Assembly: GCF_000143535.2 (NCBI RefSeq)
Contig: NC_037324.1
Coordinates: forward strand, 1,116,001 to 1,180,000
Length of the DNA: 64,000 nt
Direction: 5' to 3'
DNA from: Botrytis cinerea B05.10
Taxonomy: Eukaryota; Ascomycota; Leotiomycetes; Helotiales; Sclerotiniaceae
The notes below the pieces were generated by a model. That model made no database searches. It saw only the letters and a program-made list of their open reading frames with translations, and was not told the origin of the DNA. Below are positions 1-11,891 of this stretch, one piece after another (the stretch's first letter is position 1; every line of letters starts with the position of its first letter). The position numbers and the translations under genes are program-made.

Positions 1-741
1 GAGGAAGTATTGATGAATGATGAGATATTGAGAACATATGTGTGATTTTGATTTATTTAATTGATTGATTGATTATTGGTTTATTTGATTGTTGGTTTAT
101 TTTTTAATTGGTTATTGAGATACTTTTTGGTATTGTCAAAGTTTATAGGAGAAGGAGAAGGAGAAGGAGAAGGAGGAGGATTTAATGTTTGAATTTTGGA
201 TATTTGATTGATTGATTCTTTCTTTTTTTATGTCTCTCTCTATCTCTTTCTCTCTCTCTCTGTGTATGTGTTTGTATATGAAGATCTGCAAAATTTGTAT
301 GGATATTCTTTCTTGAGGAAGAGAGGGGAAGGAAGAGGGAAAGGAGGGGAGATTTTATACGGATATTCTTTCTTTCTTTTTTTTTGGGGGGGGGGGGGGG
401 GGGGGGGGGGAGGGAGAGGGGAAGCTAGATGGGTTGAGTATGTATGTATGTATATATGTTTGTGTGTATGTTTCTGTTTTCTTTCGGGGGAGCCGGGGTT
501 TTCTTTCCTCGGATTCTTGGATTGATTTTTGGTTTTGGTTTTGGTTTATCTTTTGAGGTTGGGTTGGGTTGGGTTGGTTGATTCTACTTTTGGTTTTGAC
601 TTGGGTTTGTTTTTGGGATGTTGGGAGTTGGGGATGGGAATGGGAATGGGAATGGGAATGAGTGAAGAATTAAGGATGGGTGGGTGAGGGATGGGTGAGT
701 GAGAGGATAAGAGAGATTTGATTGTCAAGTTTCTTTGCTGT

Positions 742-778
<37 letters not shown>

Positions 779-2000
779 CGGTGGTGTTATGGATTGGATC
801 GTGCTGGATTGTATTTTGCTAAGTTGAGTTGAGTCGAGTTGAGTTGAGTTGAGCTTTTGGTATGGAGATATGAGTAGTTTGTTGATGTATGTTTTTCATG
901 AAAAGGGGAGTGGATGTTGTTGTTGTTGGTTTTTGGGATGTCGGGTTGGATGTGTGGGATGGGGGAGAGAGGGGAGATTAGATATCAGGAGTTTTATATC
1001 CATCTATCTACTATCCAGAACTCAAGAGATGGATAGATAGATAGATAGATAGATAGATGGGTGGGTAGATGGGTGGGTAGTGAAGTGAAGTAAGTAAGTA
1101 AGTAAGTAAGTAAGTATCTCTCTTCCTTCCTGGAAAGAGAAATGGAAAGGGTATGGATTTCATCTGTGGTTAGCTGGTTGATTGATTGATTGATTGGTTG
1201 CTTGGTTCTTTATATGATTATTTGGGATTTTTGTTGTTTGTGTGATGTGGTGTATAGTGCTGGGAAGGAAGGGAAGGGAAGGGGGTTTCTGTTGAGTATG
1301 TATGTATGTATGTATGTATGTATGTATGTATAGCAAACAAGGAATAGAAAATGAAATAATATGAATATCTTAGATATATATATATCTCCATCTCACCCTC
1401 CTCTTGATTTCTATCTTGATATTAGATTCTTGAAGGGAAACTCGTTTGTGTGGTGTAGTTTAGAGATTAGAGGTTGGAGAGGAGAGGTTGAAGATGGGAT
1501 TACTTGGTATTGGCGGTAGTAGTAGTGAGTGAATAGGGATGGGTGGGGATAGGTATTAAAGGAGGAGGAGGAGAAGGAGGAGGAGGTTTCTAATAAATAG
1601 ATAATTTACAAATGGCTATTAATATTGATAGATTTTGTTCATAGATTGATTAACTTAGATAGACTAGATAGGTTATGTATTTTTAATCAGTGACGAAATT
1701 AGTGATTGGTGATTAGTGAAGTGTAGTGATGATTTTATAGTATTGGGGTGTATATATATATATATATGTATGTATATGTATGTATGTATCTGTTTGGATG
1801 TTTGAGTTGGTGTTTGAGGGGTTTTAAGCGGATTTGGTTTGAGGTGATGTGATGTAGATTGGCGGATGAAATGACGTGGTTTGTAGATAGATAGATGTAT
1901 TGGTAGGTGGTGGTGGGTTTGGTGTATACATATATATATATATTGTATTTAGTTGGTTGGGAGGGGAGGTTGGTGATGATTTTATTGTGTATTTGAATAT
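1..2000. repeat. Microsatellite-dense, strand-asymmetric gene-free region
   Basis: No credible gene is present. The plus strand is rich in G and T and poor in C. It carries many different short tandem repeats: GAAGGA units near 150-180, GGGTT near 555-580, GGGAAT near 636-660, TAG near 743-778, GAGTT near 826-853, GATA near 1027-1060, AGTA near 1084-1116, GATT near 1173-1196, GTAT near 1295-1331 and GGA near 1558-1590. Read on the minus strand it is pyrimidine-rich, like the CT-rich promoters and leaders seen before other genes here. It may therefore be the upstream region of a minus-strand gene lying left of the window (inference). Confidence 0.8.
377..410. repeat. Homopolymer junction: T9 followed by G25
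   Basis: A run of nine T is followed directly by 25 uninterrupted G residues (386-410). Such runs are length-unstable and error-prone in sequencing, so the exact count should not be trusted. The run falls inside the microsatellite-rich block and creates a spurious glycine-rich reading frame. Confidence 0.9.
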
Positions 2001-2781
2001 TTAGCTTCTGTTTTACAGTAATCTATTTTTTATTCTAGTTTGATTTGATGGAGATGAGAATTAGCTAGTTAGCTGGTTGTGCTGACTGCGCTGAGTTTCT
2101 GGGATATTTACACAGTAGAGCTCTTTTAGCTGTGTAGGTGAAGTAATTGTATTGCTACCACTAACTCACTATATTAAGTAAGAAATTGATAATTGACCTA
2201 TCTGCTATATCGCATTAAGGAGGAGCGTTGGAGGAAGCGAGAGGGGTTGCGATGTGTATGTATGTTGTCACTTGTATATGACAGATATGGAGTAGAAGTC
2301 AGTCTGTCTGTCTTCTTTTAGGAACGGCAATTGATCATTTGACGGTTGTGTTATTTTACAATTTATATTTTCGATTTATTCATTTCTCTCAATCAAGTCT
2401 TAATCTTCGAAACTCAATCTTCGTAACTAGTAAAGAGGATTATTACCATTACACAAATGTGAGTTTGATGAATAGTTATAAAAAGATATGTACTTATATG
2501 CTACTGTACAAAAAATCGAATACATACGAGCAATGCCCCAAAACCCAGCAAGCAACCTAGACTACCCTCTCATCTACATCAAAACCATCAAAGCCCTATA
2601 TAATCCCCTGTCTAGCTCTCCTTCCAATCCATCCATTCCCATTCATTATCATTAGCACCAAAACCAACAAATCGCAACTGTTGCACATCTAAAATTTAGT
2701 TCGAAAGACTAATCATCCTTTCCATCTCGCTACATTGTGTACTGTTAGTTTTGTTGCGCATCTGATTTTTTAGCCTGTATG

Positions 2782-3075
2782 TACTATTACAATACGGATA
2801 TAGCAAGCTATATGATAGGAAAAAAACTAAAGGCTGGGAGATTCTTTGTTGCATATCTAATTTTTAGCCCGGGGGACTAAAGATCTTTTTGTCGTAATGT
2901 GAAGGAAGGGATGAGAGGGTTTGGTCATCCAATATTCTAGCTTCACACTACTATAACAATACGGAAGGGCAATCTTTATTCACGATAGGAGAAACTAGGG
3001 TTTGGAAACTCTTTGTTGCATGTCTAGATTTTAGTTCGAGGAACTAAAGATGTTTTTGTCGTAATGTGAAGGGGG
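2782..3075. repeat. 167-bp tandem duplication containing a GTTGCA hairpin repeat
   Basis: Three separate anchors recur at exactly the same 167-base offset: an AATACGG block ending at 2797 and 2964, CTTTGTTGCA at 2844 and 3011, and GTCGTAATGTGAAG at 2891 and 3058. This shows a diverged tandem duplication. Each unit contains a TTTAG...CTAAA inverted repeat (a perfect TTTAGTT/AACTAAA stem near 3031-3049). Further single copies of the GTTGC core lie near 2680, 2752 and 3087. No coding potential is apparent. Confidence 0.8.
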
Positions 3076-4639
3076 AATGGAGGTTTGTTGCTCGTCTAGT
3101 TTTTTAGCCTCGATGTGCTTGGAGTGAGGATGCATGTTCATGGGTTCTTTGATCATGCCCCCCACGCGGCAAGATGGCATGTTAGGTACAGATGATTATT
3201 GAGTATGCTGGATTTTAGTTTGGAAGACTAGAGATGCTTTGAGATTGGTACACTCAGGAAATGATCAAGATGAAAGGTTGTGGGAGGCGTCGAAGGAGGA
3301 ATGTGATGAGAGAGTGGGATATTGTTGGTTAGTTGCTTGGTTGGTGGTTTTCTTGGTGCTAAATCGCTTGCGGCGGGTTTGCTTTGTTTATTTGGTGTTG
3401 GGTGAGGCGGCGTGGATTTTTAGTCCTGATGACGATCGCTCGTGCTGAGATTCGAATTTGATTCGAGTAGTTCGTTTTTGTTTTTGGGGTTGATGTTGGT
3501 ATTGTTGCTGGTACTGGCGCTGGTGTGGTCTTGACTCAATCATTTCCGTCAAGTTTTGCCGTTATGGTTTTGGTATTGTAGGCTATGTTATACAGTGTAA
3601 CATGATTATTTTAGCTAATAATGATTCTGAAATTTACCTAGTTAGTCATACTTTCGCGCATCCTGGATCGCATTAGTAGAATGTAATAGCATAATAATTA
3701 TAAGCCCTAAAACCACCAACACGTCCCTCGGCCTCACCAATATCACTTTAGGTACATTAGGTACATTAGTTCAGGCCTCTAAGTCCAGGCACTTTAGGCA
3801 TTCTAGTTAGACGAATTCAAGGCATGATGACCTAGTCCAGTGTTGGATCTCGCTTACCATTAGGGTCAATGATGCTTGCTAGGCGTACGAGGTTAGGGGT
3901 TAGGCGGTAAGAGACGGTAGCCAGGCGGTAACAATAGGCAGGACTGGTACAGTGCAACGCCGCGCAATGAAGGTAACTAATTTTCCTAGTAGACAACTAA
4001 GCTGCAAATATTTTTCCAAGCATGAAAATCTCATTTTAATTTATAATTAATTCACAATGGGTCGAGGATTTTAAGTAATTGACTAATTGATCCACCTACG
4101 TATAACAAACAAAGTTACAACTTGTCACCAACGGTATTCTTTTCGTACATTAAGCTATCCACAAACGATGGTGTGTGTTAGAACTATCGTCATCAAGGCT
4201 AACTGTCCCTAATTATACACCTGATTAAGAGGTAGATGCATATGATATGTACCTACAACAAATCTAGCATAGTCATTTGATTTAACTTTATTTTCCTCCT
4301 ATCCTACTTGTCGTCCTTACCTCGGCACGTTTCTCATTCCCCTTTATCGTCTGCATGTCTGTAAACATCCCAGCTGTCAGCGGCATCATCGTTAAGCCTT
4401 AACGTTTTGCCCGGCCCCATGTCCCCACTCCAGCCGTCCTGACCACACATCCCAGTGTTTTGTTTTGTTTCGCATCCATTTAGCCCCCGTTAGCCTCAGC
4501 CTTAGCTTCAGCCTTAGCCTCAGCCTTCGGTCTTTTAGCCTTGCTTCATGGGCTTACTAGCGAGTATATTTAGGGGCCTCGGATTTTTGACTCTGCCAGC
4601 GTCAAGTGACCTCTAGTCAGGATTATAGATTAGATATGA

Positions 4640-4970
4640 TCATACTAAAATTCCTGACATGCAACAAACGACTGGTAATAAATTAACCACTGCAACTAAG
4701 TTTCCAGGCGTGCAACAAAAACATCTCGAATGTGGATATTTTACTTGTGATTCCTGCAGGACTAACAACTAATGGAAAAGCTAAGTTTTGAGGTGTGCAA
4801 CAATACAATAGTGTGATCTCGATGAGTGGATATTATTGGCGCCAGTATTGATATTGTTACCATGTCTGCAGAGCTAATAGAAAAGCCAAATTTCCAGGTC
4901 CGCAACAAAATATTCATTCTGAGAGCTAATACAAAAGCTAAGTTCTTAGACGTGCAACAGACAACTGATT
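4640..4970. repeat. Inverse-orientation copies of the GTTGCA repeat
   Basis: Five short copies end in GTGCAAC- or CATGCAAC-type sequence near 4661, 4712, 4796, 4902 and 4954. Each is preceded by an AAAGCTAAGTT-like stretch. Reverse-complemented, they match the GTTGCAYRTCTARATTTTAG core of the copies at 2.68-3.1 kb. Spacing is irregular (about 50-105 bases). The reading frame at 4826-5029 passes through them and is not considered a gene. Confidence 0.6.
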
Positions 4971-5116
4971 TTGAGCATGGGGGTGTGATTACAACAACAG
5001 TAAAATGGCATTGTGATCATTTCGGATAGCTCCGAGCTTTATTATGGATATAGATTTATTTGACATGACATGATATGAACGGCTCCATGAATATGCACAA
5101 AAACATGACCATCCTA

Positions 5117-6952
5117 TCATGAAATCAGAGCAAGTGTGTGGTCTGGTTTTATCTTTCCTGCGATACCCAAGTCTGCTTCTCCTCCTACAACGGCAGGGCC
5201 TCTTACTATGATCTATTGTTGAAGGTTAGCTGTTGAAACTCGCAAAAGAGGTGAGTTAGATAGTAAGAGATTTAATAAAGGGAGGTATACTTGTCCAACG
5301 GAAAATGTGTCAGAAGTTTGATACTCCTTAGTATCCTTCAAAAAGATCTCGACGGATGGAGGAGGCGCTCCAAAGTGCGAGTATTTGTCCGATCCATCAT
5401 CTACTCTGTAATCATATATGCCAGTTTGAGATACAGCACCTGCTACCTTTGATGCTGTAAGAGCATAGACAATTCTTGAGCCTGTGTAAATTCGCAGATC
5501 TGAGAGTATTTCAGCGCTCAAAGGTGTTGACGGTGCGTTAACAGGTTCAGAAACGTAAATCAAACGAAGTTTGCCAGGCGATGTGCCAATAATTGGGCGA
5601 AGATGATCGTACATGCGGGAAAAGACGGTGGCAAGAGGCATAACACCATTCTGTACCAAAGATCGGGTCTGAAACCAGTGGACGACTTGATAGAGTGGTG
5701 AAGTTAAGTTGTCCTTAGTTTCTGCATGAAGTTTTGCGAGAGTGGTGGAAGAAGCAACAACAATTGTTGGGGATGTACCCTTCGTTGCTAGAACGAGATC
5801 AGGGTCTTTGATGGCAACGGATGTTAATGCAACGGAAGAATTTGAGTAAAGTGCCGAGAGAGTTAAGATCAAAGGATACATCTTTGAAAGTGGTTCCGCA
5901 GAGAGGAAAAGATCTTTAGATGTGATACGCTGAACGGCGGGTATGGAGGAAAGTTGACCGGAAACACCGGCCACCAGCACTGATTGAGTGTATTCCACGA
6001 GTTCTCCGTTAGGCCAGAATGCAACGACTTTCTTAGGCTCCTCGACATTCTTGTCACTAACAGGTAGTTCGGAACCTGCTTGAGCGTCCTGATCTTGAAG
6101 AATCTCTTGCCAGGTAGAAACATTCACAGCTCCGCCTGTACCCGTTGGAACCTCATTCCAGTCCATATGCTTGCTGCCATCATCCACCACCCATATCATT
6201 TGCTGCAAAGCGGGGTATGACTTCGTCACTGTATCAAATGGGAAAGAACCAACAGCAGCAATAACCGTATCCGCTTTGGACTTTTGTATCAATTCTATTA
6301 AGCTTTCGGGAGATTCGTCATATGGTAGAAGTATTGCACTGAGATCGTAGAAGGCACAAGCGAACAGCGTTACGACATACTCGATAGAGTTTGGTAAATA
6401 TATGGCAACGTTAGTTCCGCCATTCTGCTTAATGTGTTGACCAATCAAATTGATCTGACGAGTAACATCGGCTGTATCAAAATTAGCAAAGCGAAGGTTT
6501 TATTTTACAATGCTGTACAAACCAAGCTTGTGAGTGACTAGTTTATCGGAACCATATATTGACATGAGGCTACCAATATCTCCAGTCGCTTTCCCTTCCC
6601 TATCGACAGCTCCAGTGACTGCTTTACGCCAAATATCTCTCAGGTCACCATTGCGGCCTGGGGCCCATTTCGAATCACCGGGGTCTTTGACGTTGAGTCC
6701 TGAGTTAAGCGGTATGCCATGGGGAGAAGCGTGATTTCTGAAAACGGCAGACTGGCCTTCTTGTCTAACTGGTGATGCTTGTGATTGACGGGCTAAGAGC
6801 ATAGGATGTGAATCCGGATCGCGAGATGTTATAACTGTGTAAGCAAAGAAGCCGATGAGAACAGTGACAATCAAGGTTGAATAAAGATCCCAATCGCTGA
6901 GAACACCTGTTATGCTCTCATCGAGATAGAGCATGAGGTTATCGAACCCCAT
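5117..6952 (-). CDS. Membrane-anchored AMP-binding-like protein, catalytic motifs lost
   Basis: This is a three-exon gene: complement(6523..6952, 6471..5291, 5212..5117), 568 aa. The introns are 51 bp (GTTTGT donor, GCTAAT branch, ACAG) and 78 bp (GTATAC..ATAG). Removing the second intron joins VGQ to IIVRGPAVVGG, a typical motif near the end of an adenylate-forming N-domain. Residues about 22-42 form a transmembrane helix. Then come an ADVTRQINLIGQ segment and the fold of acyl-CoA synthetase/AMP-ligase family proteins (PNSIEYVVTLFACAFYDLSAI). However, the phosphate-binding TSGTTGxPKG motif is replaced by FWPNGELVEY, and the YGxTE region reads YALTAS. The protein stops right after the A7-like ADLG motif, so the C-terminal lysine domain is absent. 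It is probably a conserved pseudo-ligase (inference). Its start is divergent from POM34. Confidence 0.85.
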
Positions 6953-7494
6953 CTTGAAAGATGTTTAAAGAAACGTATCTGTAATGACAATAAGTTCAAG
7001 GTGTCTTCATGAATATGAGTATTGCCAGTTTCTGATACTCGTTTCAAGAGGACTCCGCAGGCGGCTATTTCGGGTTGCTTGGTGACATGATAGCTTTCTA
7101 CGGGGCGGGGTGATGACATTCGCCACTAATCAATAGGATCAATCAATGGACAGGGGTATAAAGTCGCGCTAAGACCAAACTAGAAGCGCGCCGTGAGCTT
7201 TAGCAGAATTCACGATTTCTCGATCAAAACAAGTCAGGAAGAACTACCAAGAAAGGTTTTATTTCTTCGATAACCTTCTCGACAAACAACAATGCGAACG
7301 TAGATTTAATTGCCGATTCAATTGAAATAGTACTAACCATAAGAGCAGTAAAGTTGGCTTGTTATCAGCATCAAAAGTGAGTAGTATGATCCAAACCCTC
7401 TATTTACATTTGGATCCGACATGGTTGCTAATGGGTACGACTAGGAGCTTACCAACGTCCTAGCAAAGCTTCAAGGCTTTGTATAATTTTGAAG
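6953..7494. promoter_or_regulatory. Shared divergent promoter region
   Basis: The 542-base gap separates the start codons of the minus-strand AMP-binding-like gene and plus-strand POM34, so it must hold both promoters and leaders. I saw no strong repeat, RNA gene or conserved reading frame in it, and could not assign specific factor sites. Confidence 0.6.
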
Positions 7495-8391
7495 ATGTCT
7501 ACAATGATACGTACCCCTACTACACCAGCAACTCAACGATCATCACCAGCCTCTGCGAGAAAGTCGGGGTTCGGAGAACCACAGCCATCTACACCGCAGA
7601 CTGGAACTTGGAAACACCCCAAATTTGATGAAATCGCAAGACGGCAGAATGTCGCCACTTTTACAGATCAAAACATGAGGCGACTTTTATGGAATGGTGT
7701 GGGATTTGTTGTGTTATGGTATTTTGGACAAACTCTTTGGAGAACGTAGGTATACCAGATCCAGCATGCAACAGCATGTGCTAATTGTGATTTCAGCTTT
7801 CCTGGTTATTTCTTCGGCGAAGCGTTGTTTCCAATGTTTGCGTCTTGGAGCTTTCGAATAATACAGTTCTGTCTCGTTTTTAATATTATTGTTGCACTCC
7901 GTCCATTCTATACGAAACGAGACAACATGGAAGATATACCTTTGACGCCTGCTCAACGAAAACTTCTTGGGTTGAAACCTAGCTCAAGACCACCTACTCC
8001 AGGTTCGGAGTATGTTACTCCACCGAGATATAGGAGGACGTCAACACCATTGAGTAGCTCGCCTGCGAATCGAAGAGGAAGTCCAGCTTCTGGAAGTCCT
8101 TCCGGAAAACGATCCGAAAGTCCGCACACTCAAGATGGGCTGGAAAGTTTGATCAATCCACTGGGGCCCGTTTATTCACCAGGTGCAAGTCCCTTGTTAC
8201 AGAAGACCCTCATGAGTGGAAGTGGTAACCGGAGGTCTTCATATGGCTCAAATCCTCTCGGTCGATCTATTGGGGATCCTGGTACACCAAGTCCATTAGG
8301 TGTTGCGAAACCGTCAAGCGTTGGATTGAACAATAAGTGGCTTTACGAGAAGGGAAGGAGAAATTCAGGCAATGCTCGCTTGTATACGTAG
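7495..8391 (+). CDS. POM34: Nuclear pore membrane protein POM34 family
   Basis: Two exons, join(7495..7745, 7797..8391), give 281 aa. The 51-bp intron (GTAGGT...GCTAAT...TTTCAG) restores TLWRTFPGYFFGEALF across the junction. The protein has an N-terminal Ser/Thr/Pro-rich stretch, then WKHPKFDEIARR, and two transmembrane helices around residues 64-84 and 95-120. Between them the chain would turn in the nuclear-envelope lumen. A long cytosolic or pore-side tail follows, rich in Ser, Pro and Gly and ending NNKWLYEKGRR. This layout (two membrane passes and a disordered tail) is that of the POM34/NPCC family, which anchors the nuclear pore complex with POM152 and NDC1 in yeast. The start is the first ATG; an in-frame TTG two codons upstream is not needed. 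Confidence 0.85.
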
Positions 8392-8722
8392 ATTTTAGAT
8401 TGCTGGATTGTGGATATAGATAGATACCCTTGTGGCCCGCGTTATCTTCACTTGCACCTGTATTATTGATAATTGTATCAAACATTGTCCCAGTGATTGT
8501 TGCTTTACCTCAAGACACGTTTTAATGGAGTTTGTAATTCGAGAAAATTCATGGTTTGGTCCGTGATATTTATAAATCTTAGCTAGCACGTGAAGATTTG
8601 CTCCGGTGAAGGCTATCTTATCGTCCAGTACAAAGAAGCTTCGTCAACAATCTAGAACATTTATTACATACATATCAAACAACGACCGCAATTCCAGCTC
8701 CAGATGCAAAACACAATTAAGG
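8392..8722. other. Short intergenic region between POM34 and HID1
   Basis: This 331-base gap between two plus-strand genes would contain the POM34 3' end and the HID1 promoter. One CACGTG hexamer lies at 8587-8592. No gene or repeat is evident. Confidence 0.5.
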
Positions 8723-11700
8723 ATGGGAGCTTCCGACTCGAAATTAGTATTTAAGAAGGGTATCTTCCGGCTTTCAGAGGACAAGATCATTCCCGCCGAT
8801 GACCCGTATTGGGCTTCTGTGAGTTGATCGCACATCTTCAGCTGGAGTTATTACTGATTGAGCCTTGTATAGTTTTGGGAGTTGCCAGAATCCACAGAGG
8901 ACATTTTCAGTCTCTTCTCTCCCGCAGATATTCGAAGAACCCGCGATACGGCATTGGAAAACCTAGAGACTCTAATCCTAGCCATAACCAGCCGACTTTT
9001 TGTTCTCCGCCATCACCCCTCATTCCCTCACCCAGAGTTTGCTCCAGAAAGAGATGCATTAAATTGCATTCGGATCCTCACACGCATTCTGCCATACGTA
9101 TACGAAGCCGAAAAACTACAATCATGGGAGGAGACATTCTTTTGGGGTGTGAGGAGGAAGCGGACACGGTACATAGTCACAGATTGATGTTGATTAATTC
9201 AATCACTGACTGTGTTGTAGCAAGGCAGCTCTCGCCCGAGATGTGATATTTGATGAATCCCAGGAAGAATTGCAGAAGCTCGAAGCTGCGGCGCAAGAAT
9301 TCGAAGAGGTGAAGCCCTTGGCAGAAGAATTGATCGACACTTTGATCGATTTGTTGTTCTTTGCAGACTTTACCCTCCCCAAACCACAGAACAGTAAGAA
9401 CAAAGTATCTTATGCCATCTGGCAAAGCGGAGTAGGGTGTAATACACCAGTCGGCACTAGTAAAGAATTTGAGAACAACCGCACCGAGATACTAAGATTG
9501 CTCTTGACTTTAACCAGTCAGAGCATGTATATGTCGGCAAACTTACTTCCTGTGCAAGGCGTGAAAGCCATCACATATATCGCTACTTGTCCAGACAAGC
9601 AGGTTGTTTTATCTGTATTGTGCTCCCTATTGAACACTGTAAGGTCATACCATCCTCATTCATAAGCAAATACTAACATGCATGAAGACTCTGAAATACA
9701 ATCCAGCAAAATGGCAAGTACCATATAATGTACAAGTTTTCAAAGATCCAAAACAGATTTTAGTCACATATGCATTGCAGGTCAGTCAGCATATTATCCA
9801 TTGATTTCAGAATCTGATACTCGAACCTCGTAGTTCTTGCTTGCCATTCTCCTATATCCAATACCTGAATCTGGTCCTGCTCAAACCAAGAAAAGTAAGA
9901 TATTGATGTAGTTCTGCCTGTAGATTTAAATTGACATTGTTAGATTATTTTCGACACTTTCTTGGTCGTTTACATAGGCCACAAGATTTCCAATTCATTG
10001 TAGATGGTATGACAAGAATTTTGAATCAGCCTATGAATACCACGAGCTCCTACATTCCAGGAAATCAATCATACGCAAAATGTGCTTCGGAGATGATCAT
10101 GTTGTTTTGGGAAATCACCCAGTGCAATAAACGATTCAGGTCGTTTTTGATTGATACTGATCGATCACACGATTTCGTCATTTCAATCATATTCTATTCC
10201 CTCGAATATAGGCTAGATGCCTCTAAACAAGGAGTTGTACGGATGTGTATTTTCATTTTACAGACCTTGAGTGTGGAACCAAACTTTGGCAAGAATCTTA
10301 ACAAGAGATTTGAGGCCCAGGATACTTTACCGCCCAGTATCAGACTTCAGTCGTTCAATGGGACATATGCCGATTTCCTTATACAAGTGGGTTTTCTTCA
10401 GAAGTTGATATTGCAATGCTGACGAAGAACAGTCAATTTACAACATAATAACAACAAGCCAAGGAAAACTCACAGCCATATATCCAGCCCTATTGGCAGT
10501 GATAAACAACATCGCTGCTTATCTGGAGAATATCAGTGCTCCCACATCTTCAAAACTTCTGCAATTATTTGCATCAATGTCATCACCAGGGTTCCTTTTA
10601 TCGAACGACAGTAATCATGATCTCCTCCAGTCTCTTTTGGAGAGTATGAATGCTATCATCGAGCACCAGTATCCTAGTGAGTTACCCTAGTATTATTATT
10701 TATTTTGCGAAAATGAGATATTGACCATCCATCTAGACAACCCTAATTTTGTGTACGCCATTTTGAGAAACAAGAAGAAATTTGAAGGTATTGATTCGCT
10801 CCTCATATTTTGAGTCCAAACTGACTCTGGATTAGCCTTACGACATTTTACTTTGGAAAGTGGCCAAGAAGAGATAGAAAGAAGAAACAGACGAAAGAAA
10901 GAACGTCTAGCAGAATCAGGAGACGTAGACAGTAGGAGAGGCTCTGCGGATAGTATGCGGAGCCCATCTATAAGTCACCCACGAGGGGCACCAGCGCTTA
11001 GCAATGTGCCAGAGGAAGATACGTTTGCTATTGGAGATGATGACGATGAAGATAGCGATGGTGAAGAACGTGCCACTCCAGCAGCATCACCTCCAACAGA
11101 CCACCCTTCAAGGGCCTCATCGATATCCTCAAGTATTGATGATACGGTCCCTACGCAACTACGGGGAATGTCAGAAAAGGCCAGGGGAAAAATGCCTGGT
11201 ATGTATTTCTGTGTCTGGTCGCCAAAAATGTTACTAACTAGCAACAGCTGGCATGCCCACCTTTTCTAGGCACAACAGCACAACGAGCTTAAGTAGCTAC
11301 GCAGCGTTTTCATCGAGCGGTGCATTCGAACCTACTCCGCAGTGGATAGAGACTTGGCTTCCAGAACTCCCACTTCATACAATCTTAACACTTATTGATC
11401 AAGTTGATTCTCTCCTCTCAAGTCCTAATAATCCTTCCGATACTCCTTCAAATAATATTCTTCGCACCATTCAAAAGGCCGAAATAAGAGGAATTGAGAC
11501 TACAGCTATTCGTATTCATTCTTTTGAGTGGACACCATTATCGCTTGGTTGGTACGAATCCCTACTATGGGCATTTGTATTCACATCCGAAATGCAGGTT
11601 GCGAAGGGTACAATAGGTGTTTGGAATGGCACAGCAATAAAACTATTCAGAGTTCAAGAAGTAGCAGCACATGGACCAACGTTTAGCTCCCCGAGGGGTG

Positions 11701-11891
11701 CAGTTGACGCTGTGGGTAGCAACATTGTGAGTAGGCTTGGTAGCATGAATTTGAGGGGTGTGGCACAAGGCGGTACGACTCCAACCCAGTCAGGTAGCAG
11801 TGGCGGCGTTGGAGGAGGCATTGTGAGGACTGGCACCGGAGGATCTTCTAGAAACGAATCGCCGTTAGGGGGTAGGAGTGCGATTATTTGA
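8723..11891 (+). CDS. HID1: HID1 family protein (vesicle trafficking at Golgi)
   Basis: Ten exons: 8723..8818, 8873..9168, 9221..9638, 9688..9780, 9834..9894, 9944..10386, 10433..10676, 10737..10787, 10836..11198, 11248..11891, giving 902 aa. All junctions are GT..AG and keep frame. The N-terminus MGASDSKLVFKKGIFRLSE begins with MG, a possible myristoylation site, and is the hallmark opening of the HID1 (high-temperature-induced dauer formation 1) family. It is followed by DDPYWASFWELPE and the all-helical HID1 repeats (KKNYFRHFLGRLHRPQDF). A basic/acidic disordered linker (about residues 590-690) precedes a C-terminal conserved block (WIETWLPELPLHTILTLIDQ) and a Gly/Ser-rich tail. HID1 relatives act at the Golgi/trans-Golgi in sorting; yeast Ecm30 and fission-yeast Ftp105 belong to the family. 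The substrate is not readable from sequence. Confidence 0.92.

Larger units (their letters stand above)
2001..5116. other. Gene-free spacer with a divergent short-repeat cluster
   Basis: No gene is supported. The left part (2.68-3.25 kb) and right part (4.64-4.97 kb) carry copies, in opposite orientation, of a short repeat that begins with GTTGCA-like sequence and runs into a TTTAG/CTAAA mini-hairpin. The centre (3.3-4.6 kb) is non-coding, with small direct repeats such as the doubled GGTACATTA near 3752-3770 and imperfect six-base TTAGCC/TCAGCC units near 4490-4530. The 3' part abuts the stop codon of the minus-strand AMP-binding-like gene. Confidence 0.7.

Noticed and set aside
208..525. 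105-aa frame with a poly-glycine run
   Set aside because: It is created by the G25 homopolymer and neighbouring microsatellites; no domain or splice support.
3239..3448. 69-aa frame in the spacer
   Set aside because: Starts on a non-ATG codon, has no recognisable motif, and overlaps the repeat cluster.
3890..3915. Telomere-like GGTTAGGGGTTAGG
   Set aside because: Only about two imperfect units are present and they lie far inside non-repetitive DNA; not a telomere.
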